Assembly: GCA_029204225.1 (NCBI GenBank)
Contig: CM055112.1
Span: 27,983,063 to 28,047,062, forward strand
Length of the DNA stretch: 64,000 nucleotides
Direction: 5' to 3'
Source: Diphasiastrum complanatum
Lineage: Eukaryota > Streptophyta > Lycopodiopsida > Lycopodiales > Lycopodiaceae
In this document: positions 46,001-59,800 of the stretch, one piece after another
Layout of the letters: every line of letters starts with the position of its first letter
How positions within the stretch are numbered: position 1 is the first letter of the stretch
The notes under the pieces: generated by a model
Seen by the model: the letters and a program-made list of their open reading frames with translations, nothing else
What the model was told of the DNA's origin: nothing
Database searches by the model: none
Translations under genes and position numbers: made by a program

Positions 46001-49000
46001 GTTCTTCAAACGTGAAGTGTAACCTTTGGGTTTGAATGTCTTCCAAAGATTTGGCAAGTTGATGGTGCCGACTATTGACTATCAATGGTTAAAATTTGAA
46101 TTCAGTTACTTGTCTGATAGTTTTCTAATTGATGTATCGATAGAAATCAGTCAAGTGAATGTTTGTGCAAGATACTCGTTAAATCTGAATTAAAATCGTC
46201 AAACAATATGAAATGACTAGATTGGATAAGTGGCAATAGTATTCTTTATCTAGTCAGTAAATCTGACAAGATACGGTTCAAGAATTACTGAAATCCTATT
46301 GGTGGGATTTTCATTCATGTAATTTCATATTCTACGTTTGGATAGGTTTTGTCAATATTGACGGAGTAATGCCAAACCATTCAATAAAAAGGAAAAACGG
46401 TCCAATTTTATTGGAAAAATTGTAATAATAGGAATTATATAACTATTTTCATTTCCAGTAAAATCCTATGGTGAATTATATTCAAAAGGTCAGACTAGTA
46501 CTCTTTCATATACTAGTAAATGATTTTTGATATATGAGATATTCAGCCCAGGTATAGGACAAAAATGAAATTGTTTTGGACTTTTTCCTACATTAATTAG
46601 TTTTTAAATATTTTTAATGGGTCATTACGTCTTCTTGGTACCTTAGTTGAAATAGATTTTCAGGGAACTGAAAATTCTAAGGAGGGAAGAAGAGTGGACA
46701 TCAGAGGTAGTAAGTGTGGTTGGGAAATGTATTTCGCAATTAGGATTTTGTGTAAATCCCAGTAAATAATTGCTTGATACTGGTTATTAATTTCCTGGAT
46801 AGAATTCATTCAATTGAATTCGTAACTAATATCTTTGTAACCATTGAGTTATCCCGCAGTTTTGGATGTCAATTGTGATGTTAGAAGTGGAATCTGATAC
46901 GTGGATTACATTGGATCTGTTAGTGTCTGAAGCTTGTCCCTAAATTTGATGCATCAGTGGGGGATTCGAAGCTTGTCAATAACCAGAAAGATTCAGAGTG
47001 TAATAGTGAACCATGTTATTTCTTATGCTTAGATCACAAGGTCAGATGTGGATTTGTGGTATCCATCTGATAGGCATGCCAATCATCCAAATTAAAGGAT
47101 TCTCCAATGTTTGGGACAAGAGATAATATCCTATATGGATTCTAGGACAGCTAGATGATCAGTGGATCTCTAGAATATCAGATAAGACAGTTAAGAGTTT
47201 TCTGGAAGGAAAAGCTGTTGGTATGGGACATTAGTAATTTTGGAAAGGAAATTCTAGGACTGTAAAGATCTGATGATCAATGGGAGTTTAGTACCTAGTC
47301 GCGATATGGGAAAAAAATAAAACCATTCGATCAAATGTGGGGTATTTCGGAAAATTTTGAAGTTTAATCTAGATCCCAATTTTGTATCTCATTATTTGTA
47401 AAATCAGAGGCCTTCAAATCTATTTCTCACTTTCTTAATTAATCCTTTACTTTTTAATAATTTCTTATAAGACATCAGACTGTTTATATGATTCTTTCCA
47501 GCATGAAGTTATTCTTTTGAAAGACTGTTATGTCATATAAATTACTACTTGTGTGAATAGACTTGGAATTCAGATAAATTCTAAGGTTAAAATGTTTCAA
47601 TTTTTAAACCATAAAATTTCTCTGTTGCATAAATGGATTTCGATGAAATAGTAGTTTCTATTACTCAGATTGAAAATATTTGAAGGAGAAGTCATGTTTG
47701 TAATGAAGTGAATTCTTTAGTGGAAGCACTTATTACTGACTTTTCTTGGATTTAGATATTTTCATATATCGTCTTTCCAGTTAAATTTTATGGGAGTTTA
47801 TAATTTCTTTAAAAGGAGGAGTGAAGTGGTGGGATAAAATTCTATTTGGAAATCTGTTGGTTGCATAGCTTTCGGAAGAGAACCAGTTAGGATATAGAAA
47901 TGAGATTGGATCTGAAAGGAATTCTGGATAGATTCAGAGTAGAATGCCTAATTGGAACTTTTTGAATATGAGGAATTCTCTAGGGATTGTGTGGACAATC
48001 TGGAACTGGAACAAGTTTGGACTTTGAGTCATTATCTATAAGTAGTGTAGTAAAAGGTCAAAGGTTACTAATTCCATTTTAATTGGAATAGAAGTAAGTT
48101 TGATCAAAATTTAAGTCTAAGACTTTTGTATTGGATCAACCTAATCTTAGTTGAGTACTAGGATCAGAGAGGGGTTGATTGAGTGGAAGAAATTATGTTA
48201 TTAAAAGAAATTGGATTGGAAAACTATTGAGAGTGAATTTTATTCGTCTCAGAGATTTTTCGGATATGTTATTTACTCATGAGAAATAGAAAATATTTTG
48301 TAGCTAAGTTACAAGATCTCAGTGAGGTATGTGAGTAACATATGTGGGTTCTGGAGGAATCTGCCAGATAAAAATGTGTTTATGTACTGGGTCATAGTGA
48401 GATTATTCACATATGTGCATGATTGATCTTGTATGAATCTACTGTGTAATCCTAGTTACTAAGGTTATCTGGTGCACTTAACATAGTTGGTGAACATGAA
48501 CATATGATCAAGTATTGTTTTGACAAATACTTGCAGAGTTAACAAATATTTGTATAGAAGGTTTATGGGTTAACTTATAGATGATTTGGGTAAGGATCTA
48601 AATGTGGTGGCAATTAACTTGAGTAGTTGATTATTCCAGGATGAAGTTAATTGGTAAAATGATCAGTGTGATGTGGATTCACCAGGAACTGATGTTTTTT
48701 TAATTATATTGTTGTAAGACACCTGATTAGTGAATCATTTGTGTTCATCATTTAAATTTATGTGCATTGGATATACAATATTCTTGGGATAGAGTATTCC
48801 TTAGTTAAGGAAGGGACTCTGTTGGAAAAGATTTTGGAATGATTCTTACTTTTTCTGAGTTATGTGGAACATATACTCCAGTATCCTATAAATGATTATG
48901 TATGATTTTGATTCCAGGAAATTATGATTGACAAATCATACGAATCTAAATATTTATGATCGACGAATCATGAATAGATACTTAATTATTGTCAGAGGAT

Positions 49001-49767
49001 TATAAGGAATGGTGATGATTCTTAAGTGTGATGGTTAATTCTTGATCTATTAATTGAGTAATAATTCAGATCAGTGTTTTGAGTCTCTTTACTCCAGTAT
49101 CTTATTGAGAGCCTATGGATCTCACAGATATTCTCACAAGATAAGTTATCTTATTTGTGGAGAATTTAATTTATCTAGTGGATGTTATTCTGCTATAGTT
49201 TAAGGTCTGTAGATGCTTGAGTACAGTTCTTCATTTGAATTGGATCTCCAGTTACCATAGGAGACAGACAAGTCTATTAAGATGAATGAATGCTATTTTC
49301 TTGCATTTGGTGCTAGGAGCATTTAACTCAAAAAAGTATATAGGATACTCAGAGTTGAGTTATAAACATTCTATATCTTATTGAATCTCCTAGAGATTCT
49401 AATTGAATGAATTTTCGTATCCTAGAATTTAGATTCTAAGGATATTTGTACTTAAAAGCTTATGAATTATCTGTCAGAGTTGTGGATAATTTCATATTGT
49501 AATTATTGTCTTATTATTTCTTTAACTTTAATCTCTTAAGTGAAGTTATTTCACCCAGTGTTTCATGTAAATGCTTTACATGAAGGTGATGTTACTAACT
49601 TATGGTCACTTAGAAAATAGGATTATCTCTGAGTACTTGTTTGATGTGAAAGTTAGACTAAGGATAATGATTTTCTAGGTTAATATTTAAAGTTAAAAGA
49701 ACTGTTCCTGTTATTCTTTCCTGTTTAGAGAGCTTCTAAGGATAGAAGCAGTTTAAGGAGAGAAGAA
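46001..49767. mobile_element. Long non-coding block, possibly the interior of a decayed or non-coding LTR element
   Basis: Nearly 4 kb has no open frame above about 60 codons on either strand. The right edge ends in a purine-rich run (GGAGAGAAGAA) followed by an LTR-like TGTTATG start, as in a polypurine tract/LTR junction. One plus-strand reading near 48600 (DLNVVAINLS) weakly recalls the Gypsy RNase H 'NVVADALS' motif. No primer site or matching left LTR was found. Confidence 0.3.
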
Positions 49768-50270
49768 TGTTATGTCCATGGCCAGTAAGTAGGATTCAGT
49801 ATACTCCTAGTCTTGGATACACGGTACTCCAGTAAATCAAGCTGTTAGTTATGCCACGTCATACTGGATGTGACCCGAAAGTAACTAATATCCTTATGAG
49901 GCTTAGAACACACTAAATGGAGTTTAGACAAGGTATGAGACAATGTATGCATGTGTAGAGTTATCAATAACAATTCTATGAATAGTTGGTCCATGCTTAG
50001 GACTCTATTCTAGGTGAATCTATGTATAGGAAACTTAGGCATGGCTATGTGCCCAGGTTGCTTTTGGCTCTATATAATGAGGCCAAACTTGCCCTACTCC
50101 TCATTGTGAGCATTGATTCATAGCCAGAGTTTCACTCTACATTCATGCTTCTTATTCCTTGGCTTGAGGGTGAAGCTTCTAGAGTTGATTGGGTGCTTCT
50201 ACTTGGTTGGGTGGTTGCTCCATAGTGTGTTTTCCATTGTGTATTGTCTTGTACATAGGATCTTAGGGAG
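49768..50270 (+). repeat. LTR-like segment
   Basis: Starts TGTTATGTCC after a purine run. A TATATAA box lies at 50071 with CT-rich sequence soon after, a typical LTR layout. It is cut off on the right where Cop4 integrase sequence begins at about 50275. Confidence 0.4.
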
Positions 50271-50274
50271 CTTC

Positions 50275-52271
50275 TCTTACAATTTCCCTTCTTCATTAGA
50301 TAGGAAATCTTTCTTTTGTGAATCATGCATCTATGGGAAGCGCTATAGAAACAAGTTTTCAAAATCACATTCCATCAAAACAAAGCATGTACTGGTCCTT
50401 GTACATAGCGATCTTTGTGGTCCAATGCCAACTCCGTCCTTAGGAGATGCAATCTATTTTATCACTTTCATAGATGATTATTCTAGATGGTCTACAGTCA
50501 TGTTCATTAAGCACAAATCTAAAGCCTTTGAATGCCTCAAGAGATTCAAGGCCATGGCTGAGACACGAACATCTACAAAAGTGAGGCACTCCGAACTGAT
50601 GGTGGCGGCAAATACATCTCTAACGAGATGTCCGACTGCATGGCTGAACATGGTATTAGAAGACAATTCACCACTTCCTATTCACCTCAACAGAACGAGA
50701 TTTCAAAAAGGAAGAATCGAACTCTTCTCAACTCAGCCAGATCCATGCTACATCAAGCACCCTACCTACGAAGTTCTGGGAAGAAGCTACTGCCACAGCC
50801 CGTTACGTGCAGAATAGATCCAGCACCAAAGCCGTCAACAACAAAACTCCTTATTATGAAGTTTGGCATGGGCACAAGCCTAGTGTCAGCCATTTAAAAA
50901 TCTTTGGTTGTATATGTTTTGTTCACATTCCTAAACAACTTAGGAAGAAGCTGGATTATAGGACAAATAAATGTATTTTCATTGGCTATCCTGATGAACA
51001 TAAAGCTTATAAAGTTTATGATCCATCCACCAATGTAGTATTTGACTCTAGGGATGTAATATTTCAAGAACATACATACTATGATTTCAAACAACCATCG
51101 ATAAACGATTCTATGTCATTTCATCCTATTTTACGTAGCATGAATTCTTCCAACATGGATGTTCCTTCTACAGAAGTTGCAGCTATAGCTATAGAAGCCG
51201 AGCAGCCGACAGTACCTGAGAGGTATGCACCTCAATCATTCTGGACTTCATCAAAAGAAGCCTAGCCAAAGAAATTAACTCCAAGGATGCTATGAAGTGG
51301 CAAGAAGCTATGGAAAGCGAGTACAACTCACTTATGACGAATTAGACCTAGACACTGGTCGACTTCTTCACTCACAAGAGAGTTATCGACAACAAGTGGA
51401 TCTTCAGAAAAAAGATCAACTCTGATGGATCCATTGCCAAATGGAAAGCATGACTGGTGGCTAAAGGATTCACTCAAGTCCAAGGAGTGGATTATCAAGA
51501 AATTTTTAGTCCTGTCGTCAAGATGCAGTCAATCAAGACTCTGATTGCGTTAGCAGCCACGAAATGCACCAAATGGATGTCAAGACGACATTTCTCATCG
51601 ACAATGTCGAAGAGGAGGAACTGTACACCTTTCAACCAGAAGAATTCAAAGTCAAAGGCCAAGAGCACAAAGTGTGCAAGTTGCACAAAGCAATCTACAG
51701 TTTGAAACAGGCTGCAAGAGCATGGTTCGATATAATCAACTCTTATCTCATTCAATTGGGATTTTGCAAACAATTCAGTTGACTATAATACGACACTTCT
51801 CTACTGCACACTACTAAGAGTGATCTGTCAAAGGAATTTGACATGACTAATTTAGGAGCTGTCAATTCTTTGCCAGGACTTCGCATTACTAGAAATAGGC
51901 TTTAGAAGAAAATCTATCTTAGCCAACACACATATCTAAAAGGCATTTTAAAAAAATTTCATATGTCTGATTACAAACCCATTAATACTCCAATGGATCC
52001 AAGTATAGTGTTGACTAAACCTACTTGTGATGATTTTGATAGTGAAGTACTCAATATAGCGAAGTACCCTTATCATTCACTAATAGGATCTTTAATGTAT
52101 GCAATGTTTTGTACTAGACCAGATTTAGCATACATTGTTAGCACGTTAAGTCAATTCATGTCTAATCCTAGGATCTCTCATTGGAAAGCATTAAAGAGAG
52201 CGATGGGATATATTCAGGGAGGTTTAGATCACATCTTATGTTATGATGGAAATGCTATCAACCCACTCGTT
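50275..52271 (+). pseudogene. Cop4: Copia integrase-RT-RNase H relic lacking YVDD
   Basis: Integrase: FFCESCIYGKRYRNKFSKS, VLVHSDLCGPM, FITFIDDYSRW, then in another frame YSPQQNEISKRKNRT, and the C-terminal FGCICFVHIPKQLRKK with FDSRDVIFQEH. RT: WIFRKKINSDGSIAKWKA, GFTQVQGVDYQEIFSPVVK, LHKAIYSLKQAARAW, LIQLGFCKQF. About 50 codons expected to hold YVDD are deleted between GFCKQF and KSDLSKEFDMTNLG (51780-51825). RNase H begins GSLMYAMFCTRPDLAYIVS but stops after NPLV, where a new LTR starts. Gag and protease are absent. At least eight lesions. Confidence 0.87.
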
Positions 52272-53000
52272 TGTGAAGATTAGTAAAATAATATCTTCCT
52301 ATCTCGAGTTTTGGGGCCATGACCATGTTATTTCCATTTGTAAACTTTATTGTACATAAAGGTATGTGAATTGAGCACATAACCTTCTAGAATAGGTCAA
52401 GTTTGAGTTAGGTAGATTCAAATTTGATGTCATGCAAAAGTTCAATTTACATGCAATGTCATTCAGTGTGCATGCATGCAACATGCAATGAGTGCATGCA
52501 ACATGCAAAGTAGTTTTTATGATCTACACATGTCTAGGTAATTTTAAGAGGGACATGCAGTACATGCAATATCCATGCATGCAGTTATACATGTGGATCC
52601 CTGTTAGCTGAGTTAACTGAGTTAAGTGGACTTTCCATGCAACTCCATTGTAAGAATTCGAGTCTCTTTGAAGTAGGGAAGCTGTGGCATGTTTTGTCAT
52701 ATTGTGAATAATGAGGTTCTGGTGTTTTGGACCCATTCTCTCTCTACCCGAGCTGTAAAGTGTTGATTTTCTCTCTCTACTCGAGAGCAGCCTGTTTTCC
52801 CCATACTGAGCACTTAAAATTATTTCTGACATTCATTCCTCATAGTGAGAAGTTAGTTTTTTCAGTCTGATGTATGCCATTGTGCTCTTGCCTTAGATTT
52901 TTCAAGTAATTTGTTCTTTGATCAATCTTGTGCAATCACGACACCTCAGTAAGATCCTGTAAGGTGTGTGGTGAGGTTCACATATGCTAAAAACTTCACA
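52272..53000 (+). repeat. Cop5 LTR (same family as the Cop3 LTR)
   Basis: 729 bp with perfect terminal inverted repeats TGTGAAG/CTTCACA. It is followed flush by a primer site. It matches the inverted LTR at 15300-15899 over its first ~600 bp. Internal 'catgcatgca' words cluster near 52470-52590. Confidence 0.88.
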
Positions 53001-53012
53001 TGGTATCAGAGC
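53001..53012 (+). other. Cop5 primer-binding site (tRNA-iMet)
   Basis: TGGTATCAGAGC, a perfect Copia consensus, flush with the LTR. It shows the LTR is a 5' LTR of a plus-strand element, not only the 3' end of Cop4. Confidence 0.93.
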
Positions 53013-53189
53013 TTCATGCTTTGAAGAGGTGAGGGTGTATACATCAGAACAATAGTGCTTTTGCTTGCAGGAACTCAGATTTGGGAGAAGAAGCCAAACT
53101 CGCTAACAAACAAGCCATCTGTGGATCATAAGTAGATCAGATCAAGCCTGATTTGCTTCAGCTGAGCCCTGTATAGATAGAGAGCTCAC

Positions 53190-53763
<574 letters not shown>

Positions 53764-54432
53764 GTCAAAGCATAAAGTTTTCACATTGCAACATGGAGCC
53801 TCTCTCTTATAATTCTATACTATTTTGCTCCAACTCCTTGGACTTCACTTTAAGTTCACTAAGATATGCCTTTTTTCTTTTCCTCATCTATTGAGCTAAG
53901 ACACGGTTCCTTAGTAGACTACACCATCAAGATCCAATATAGATATTTGTGGAGGATATAATAAAATTATCAATGTGGTAGCTGGAGTTCTACTCTTAGT
54001 ATTAGTTCACTTAATATGTAGCAAGAATTGCTATAGACAACATGCACTACATTGTAGCAAAGATTTTTAGCATGTATCTATGAGATTGCTCTAAATTACA
54101 AGCATAGCATCAAGTTTTGTGTCAACCATAGCCATTTCTTATAACTGCTTGGCTTGCCTTGGTATCATACTTCGGATTTCACCCTATAGTGAGTAGAATA
54201 TTGGTCCACCAACTGACATGTTCATAACCTCATTTCGAGTTGGTTTGACTTGGTATCTTTCGCGATATCAAATCGATATAATCATATTCTTCAATTTGGG
54301 GCATCAAATTTCAGTATTAGATAGTTGATTTCCAATTGTAGCGCAGCATTGTATCTCTCTCTTAAGGTCATCGATATATCGACAGACTAAAGTTCCTGAT
54401 AGATTCTCGGAGTAAAGTCGGTCTTATAACAG

Positions 54433-55935
54433 ACAAGCTGAATGGATCCAATTACTACTAGTGGAAATTTAAGATGAAGACATTGCTAATCGCCAATGAG
54501 TTGTGAGATATTGTCACAGGTACAGAAGAGAAGTCTGAAGATGACACAACCAACTCAAAGTGGAAGTCGAAGGATGGTAAAGCTTTTGCACTTATTATTC
54601 TCAATGTAGCAGATACTCAGATTGGCCACATATCTGAAGCTCAAACTTCGAAACAAGTATGGGACATCCTGAGCTCACTATATGATGTGAAGGATGTAAC
54701 TTCTAAGTTGCATCTATGAAGAAAATTCTTCACTCTCAAGATGTCAAATGGTGATTCAATACATAATCACGTTAACCAATTTAAGAATCTCCTACAACAT
54801 ATGGCTGATGTCGGATCAGTCATAAAAGATCAAGATGCAATTATGACATTGCTTTCAAGGTTGCCCTCTACATATGAGAACTGGGTGATGATCATAACAA
54901 CACACTAAGTATTTGGTCAAGATGTTCTGTAAGTATTGCAAAGTGCACTAATCATGAGATCCAGGTTCTCAAAGCTAAGAATGCTAATAAGCAACCAGAT
55001 CAACATGTGAATGCAGTCATAGCATCTCTCAACATCGACGTGGACGAAGGAGCATTTATGGTCAAAGACCAAAAAGCACTATTGGATAATTCTTGGTTGG
55101 ATTCTAGAGCTATTCAACATATGCCCAATCATCGTGAGCATTTTCACTCCTATACGCCTTACAGTACAATAAGATACATTCATCTTGGTGACGGTAGCAC
55201 TCACACTATCAAAGGTGAAGATACTGTGAGATTGAAATTCCAACATGATCAATTCAAACTACTATCAAATGTTTTGTATGTTCCTAAACTTTCTACGAAT
55301 CTGTTATCACTGATTTAGCACTGAAGTTTGACAACAGAGGAGAATACATCTCTACCGAATTCAAGGAGTTCTGCCTTAACAATAACATTGAGCAAATACA
55401 TCACCTCCTATTGGCCTTAGTCGAATGGTCTTGCTGAGAGAAAGAACTAAACCTTAGCTGAATCAGCAAAGTGCATGTTATCACAAGCGACACTTCCGAA
55501 GTCCTTCTGGACTGAAGCAAATTCAACTACAACTTATATTCAGAACAGATGTCCTACTAAAGGTCTCTCAGACAAAACATCATATGAAGTTTGGATAGGT
55601 TTCAAACCTTCTTTATCAAACTTACTAGTTTTTGGATATATCGCTTATGCACAAATTCTACATGATTTCAAGAAAAACCTTGACTTCTAGAGTATCAAGT
55701 CTATTTTCATCAACTACACTACTTCAAACCAGGCTTATAAGTTGTATGATCTTGTCGAGTCAAAGATATTCACCAACCGGGATGTCATCTTCATCAAAGA
55801 TCAGTTTATTGACCTCAAAGGTAAAGGCAAAGCTCATATAGTCGAACTTCACAAAAATAGCAACTACAACCAAAAATTGATGGCGTACCTGGGAGGCTCA
55901 AATAATACGTCTCATGGATGGAGCAACCACTAATC
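54433..55935 (+). pseudogene. Cop5 gag-protease-integrase relic
   Basis: Gag: LNGSNYY, KDGKAFALIILNVADTQIGH, SKQVWDILSSLYD, with in-frame stops. Protease: SWLDSRAIQHMPNH at about 55095, where DSGA.HM has become DSRAIQHM, so the active-site glycine is lost. Integrase: NRGEYISTEFKEFC (second Asp replaced by Asn), then a gap, KSFWTEANSTTTYIQNRCPT, FTNRDVIFIKDQF. A deletion joins protease (55318) almost directly to the middle of integrase. Confidence 0.82.
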
Positions 55936-56840
55936 TGTGCTTGGATGATCTATTTATAGATTTCATCCGTGTATTAATTATATTGAATGCTTGTCATCTA
56001 ACTAGGAAAGCCGTTGTACTTAAAAGTATATGGCTTTTGTGACAACTGTACATAGTATATATACGGTCAACAAATCAGAATCGTTGACAGGGACGATGAC
56101 GTCACAAAATCTCTCACTTCGCATTTTATATGAAGTGGTTTCTCTCACTTTGCAAATTACGGAAAGTGGCTGGAATGTTTCTCGTTCAAAACCAGATAAC
56201 CTTCGGCATTTTTATCTCCTTTCAGAATTTCTGCAAAAAAGTTGAAGGTGCCTTTAAACCAATTATACGGTGCCCTTAAAAAGGCGAAGATCTCTTTAAT
56301 AGTTCAACTCTCTCGCTCTTTTTGGGAAAGCCGAAGGTGCCCTTAAAAAAAGTTTAAAGTGCCCTATCAAGTTGGCAAAGGTGTGTTTAGCAGTTTAACT
56401 CTTAAAAATAGAGGACCTTCTGGAATTTTCTCTCTCTTCACATTTTTCGAAAAAAATGCAAAAAAATGGGCGAAGGTGTTGAAAATAGTTAAACTATTGA
56501 ATTGTGAACAAGTTGACTTCTTCAAAAAATAATTGAATGGAAGAAGTTGAAGGTAAGTGTCGCAGTTTTCGGAAAGTGCAAAAAATGTGAATTGTGACAC
56601 TTAGTGTATTTCTGCAGACTGTTCAAAAATAATGTAAATTTGCAGACTTGTTCTAAATGCAAGTTTGTGGTAGTCTTTGAAGACGGACAAGTCTTCAATG
56701 ACTTCAAGTTTTTTAAACTTAACATCTGAACTTGAAATTATAATGGGATTGGTTACCCTTTTCCGTTGTAGACGTCCTTCAAATAAATTGGTTGTCTAAG
56801 TTATGATTCCAAGGAGGCAACTGTGGGCTTAATTTTCAGC
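55936..56840 (-). repeat. Probable Cop6 3' LTR and flank, non-coding
   Basis: On the minus strand a polypurine tract (TTAAGGGGGA, 56842-56851) is followed by TGCTGAAAATT, a plausible LTR start at 56841. The left end is unknown. Inside are imperfect direct repeats of 'gaaggtgcccttaaaaa' (56245-56360). No coding sequence. Confidence 0.5.
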
Positions 56841-56854
56841 AGTCCCCCTTAAGG

Positions 56855-59800
56855 TCACGGTTGGTGCCTTGGTATCTTCGTCAGGTTTAGCATGTTGAAG
56901 AACTTTTGCTGCTTGATCCTAGGAAGTGCTTTGGTGAAGATGTATGTGGTCATTTCAATAAGACTCCTATAGAGAGTGATGTCCACAAAGGATTTTTCAT
57001 CATCTTTCATAGGAACTTTTACAATGTGCTCCATTGGTGTATCTATGCCTTTACAGTTTTCCATTTGAAATTTCTTGAGCATGGAAAGTGCATATCTACT
57101 TTGACTTATAAAGGCATGACCTTTCCAAAAGTCAATCTCCAGGCCTAAAATATAGTGAAAAACTCCTAAGTCCTGCATCTTAAACTCACTACCAAGTGCA
57201 TGCTTAGTTTCTTCAACTAGCTTCTCATTATTTCCACAAAGAATGATATCATCTACATAGATGAGAAGAATAACTACAAAATTATTTACAAACTTATAAT
57301 ACAGAGAAGGGTCATATTCACTAAGACAAAATCCGAGTGATATGAGATAGGAGTTGAGCCTTGCATACCAAGACCTTGGTGCTTGTTTTAGTCCATAGAG
57401 ACTTTTGAATAAAAGACAAACTTTTGATTCTTCACCTTCGTTCACAAATCCTGGTGGTTGCTCCATGTAAATCTCCTCCTCAAGGTAACCATTGAGAAAG
57501 GCATTAGAAACATCAAGCTGAAACATCCTCCAATTGTGATAACATGCAAGAGATATAAGTATTCTGATTGTTACCATTTTTGCAACTGGTGCAGAGGTGT
57601 CTTCATAGTCAAGACCTTTGATTCGAGAGTAGCCTTTGGCACAAAGTCTTGCTTTATATTTATTGATAGATCCATCATTATTATACTTGATTCTGAAAAC
57701 CCACTTACACCCTATCACATGCATGTTGTGTGGTGGCTCCACAAGCTCCCATGTGTTGTTTGACATCAAGGCTTCAAACTCTTGGGTCATTGCTTCAGCC
57801 CACATCTTGGATTGAAGTGCTTCTTGGACATCTTTAGGCTCTTTATCTGATATGAAGAGAGCATGATAAGAAGTTTCACCTTCCACTTGCCTTCCTTCCT
57901 CATCATATGTGAGCCTCCTTGGCTCAGATCTTTCTCTTGTAGGTCTTTTTCGTGTAGGTGCTTGAAGTTGCTCCTCCTCAAGCCTCGGCCTCACCACTTC
58001 TTGAGCAGCATCAAGATTGATGATTGTAGATCTTGCATGAGACTCCTTGATCTGTGCTTCATCCAAGTTAAACTTTTGATCTTCATGAAAGATCACATCT
58101 CTACTTACAACATTTTTGTCAATAGAGGGAAGATAAACTTTGCATGCTTTTTTAGTAGACGCATATCCTACAAAAATTCCTTTAACAGCACTAGGATCAT
58201 CCTTCTTCCTAGTCTCTAAAGGTACATGCACAAAGCATACACAACCAAAGAACCTAAGATGATAACCTTAGGCTTTTTCTTATACAACATCTCAAATGGT
58301 GTTCTTCTTTCTATTGCAAGATTAGGAAGTCTATTACAAAGATAATTTGCACATGCAACTACTTCTCCCCAAAATCCTTTAGGCAAAGATGCTTCTAGCC
58401 TAATGGCTATTGCACATTCACACAAAGTTCTATTTTTTCTCTCAGCAACTCCATTTTGCTGAGGAGTATAAGAACAAGAAAATTCTCTTTGTATTCCCTC
58501 TCTCTCACAAAAGTCTTTAAACTTATTGGAGGTGTATTCACCTCCACTATCACTTCTCAAAGCTTTCAACTTGAAAGAAAACTGCTTTTCTACATAAGCT
58601 TTAAAAGTAAGAAAAACATCATAAACCATGGCTTTAGAAGACAGCATATAGATCCAAGAATATCTTGTATAATCATCTACAAAAGAAACAAAACAATTTT
58701 CTCCTCCTTTGCTCTTGGTTGAAGAGAAATGAACACTAGAGTGCACGACTTCAAATGGATGCTGTGATTTGATACTTGATCTAGGAAAAGGCCTTCTGTG
58801 TGATTTTGCCAAAACACAAGCGTCACAAGGTTGAAGCTCCTTTGACAATGTCTTTGGTAGTCCAACAACTTTTCCTTCCTTGACCATAGATTGCATGGCT
58901 TTGAAATTGGGATGTCCCAATTTCTTAAGCCACGGATCCTCCTAAAGAACCGTCTGATAAGCAATATCTGAAATGTTAGCACTCTCCCTAGAATCTAGTT
59001 TGTACAACTTTCCAATTCTAGATCCTTTAGCAATAACTTCATTTTCTCTTGAGATTATACACTTGTCAACATGAAACTTGACATCCAATCCACTATCAAA
59101 CAACTGTCCTACACTAATGAGATTTTTGGTTAGTCTAGGTACATAAAGTACATCATGCAAACAAAAAGATATTGATGATGATGCAGTGGAATACTACCTA
59201 TTCCTTCAATTCTATGCTCTACATCATTAGCAATATAGATTGATCCTTTTGCACCTAGATATGGCATGAGACTTGTGAAAGAGTTTCTAGAACTAGACAT
59301 ATGGGAACTAGCCCCACTATCTATCCACCAGATTTCTTCATTCTTGAAAGGAAAAGACGAAAAACTAGACATCGTTAAAGAATCCTCTCTTTCACTCTCA
59401 ACACCCTCACACTCATCCTCATTAGTAAGGTTAGCTTGCTTAGATTGGTTCTTCTTCTTGAAACAGTTTGATGCATAGTGGCCTTTCTTGCCACAAAAAA
59501 AACATTTGATCTTTGACAACTTCTTCTTGTCACTAGATGTTGCAACTTGTGAGGACTGATCCTCACCACCTTCTTTGGCTTTGTCCTTGTTGAAGTGTTG
59601 TTGACCTTTGCCCTTGCCTCTTGACTTGTCTCTGATGAAGAGTGCTTTGTCATCTCCACCAACTTTCAATGAAAGTCTGTTGATCGTCAACATCTTGTTT
59701 TCTTGCCTGCTTTCTTCAGCAATGAGAACACCTTGCAATGTCTCCAAGGATAGAAGTTCCTCCCTGACAGCATATGTCTGCACTATATTGTCATACTCAT

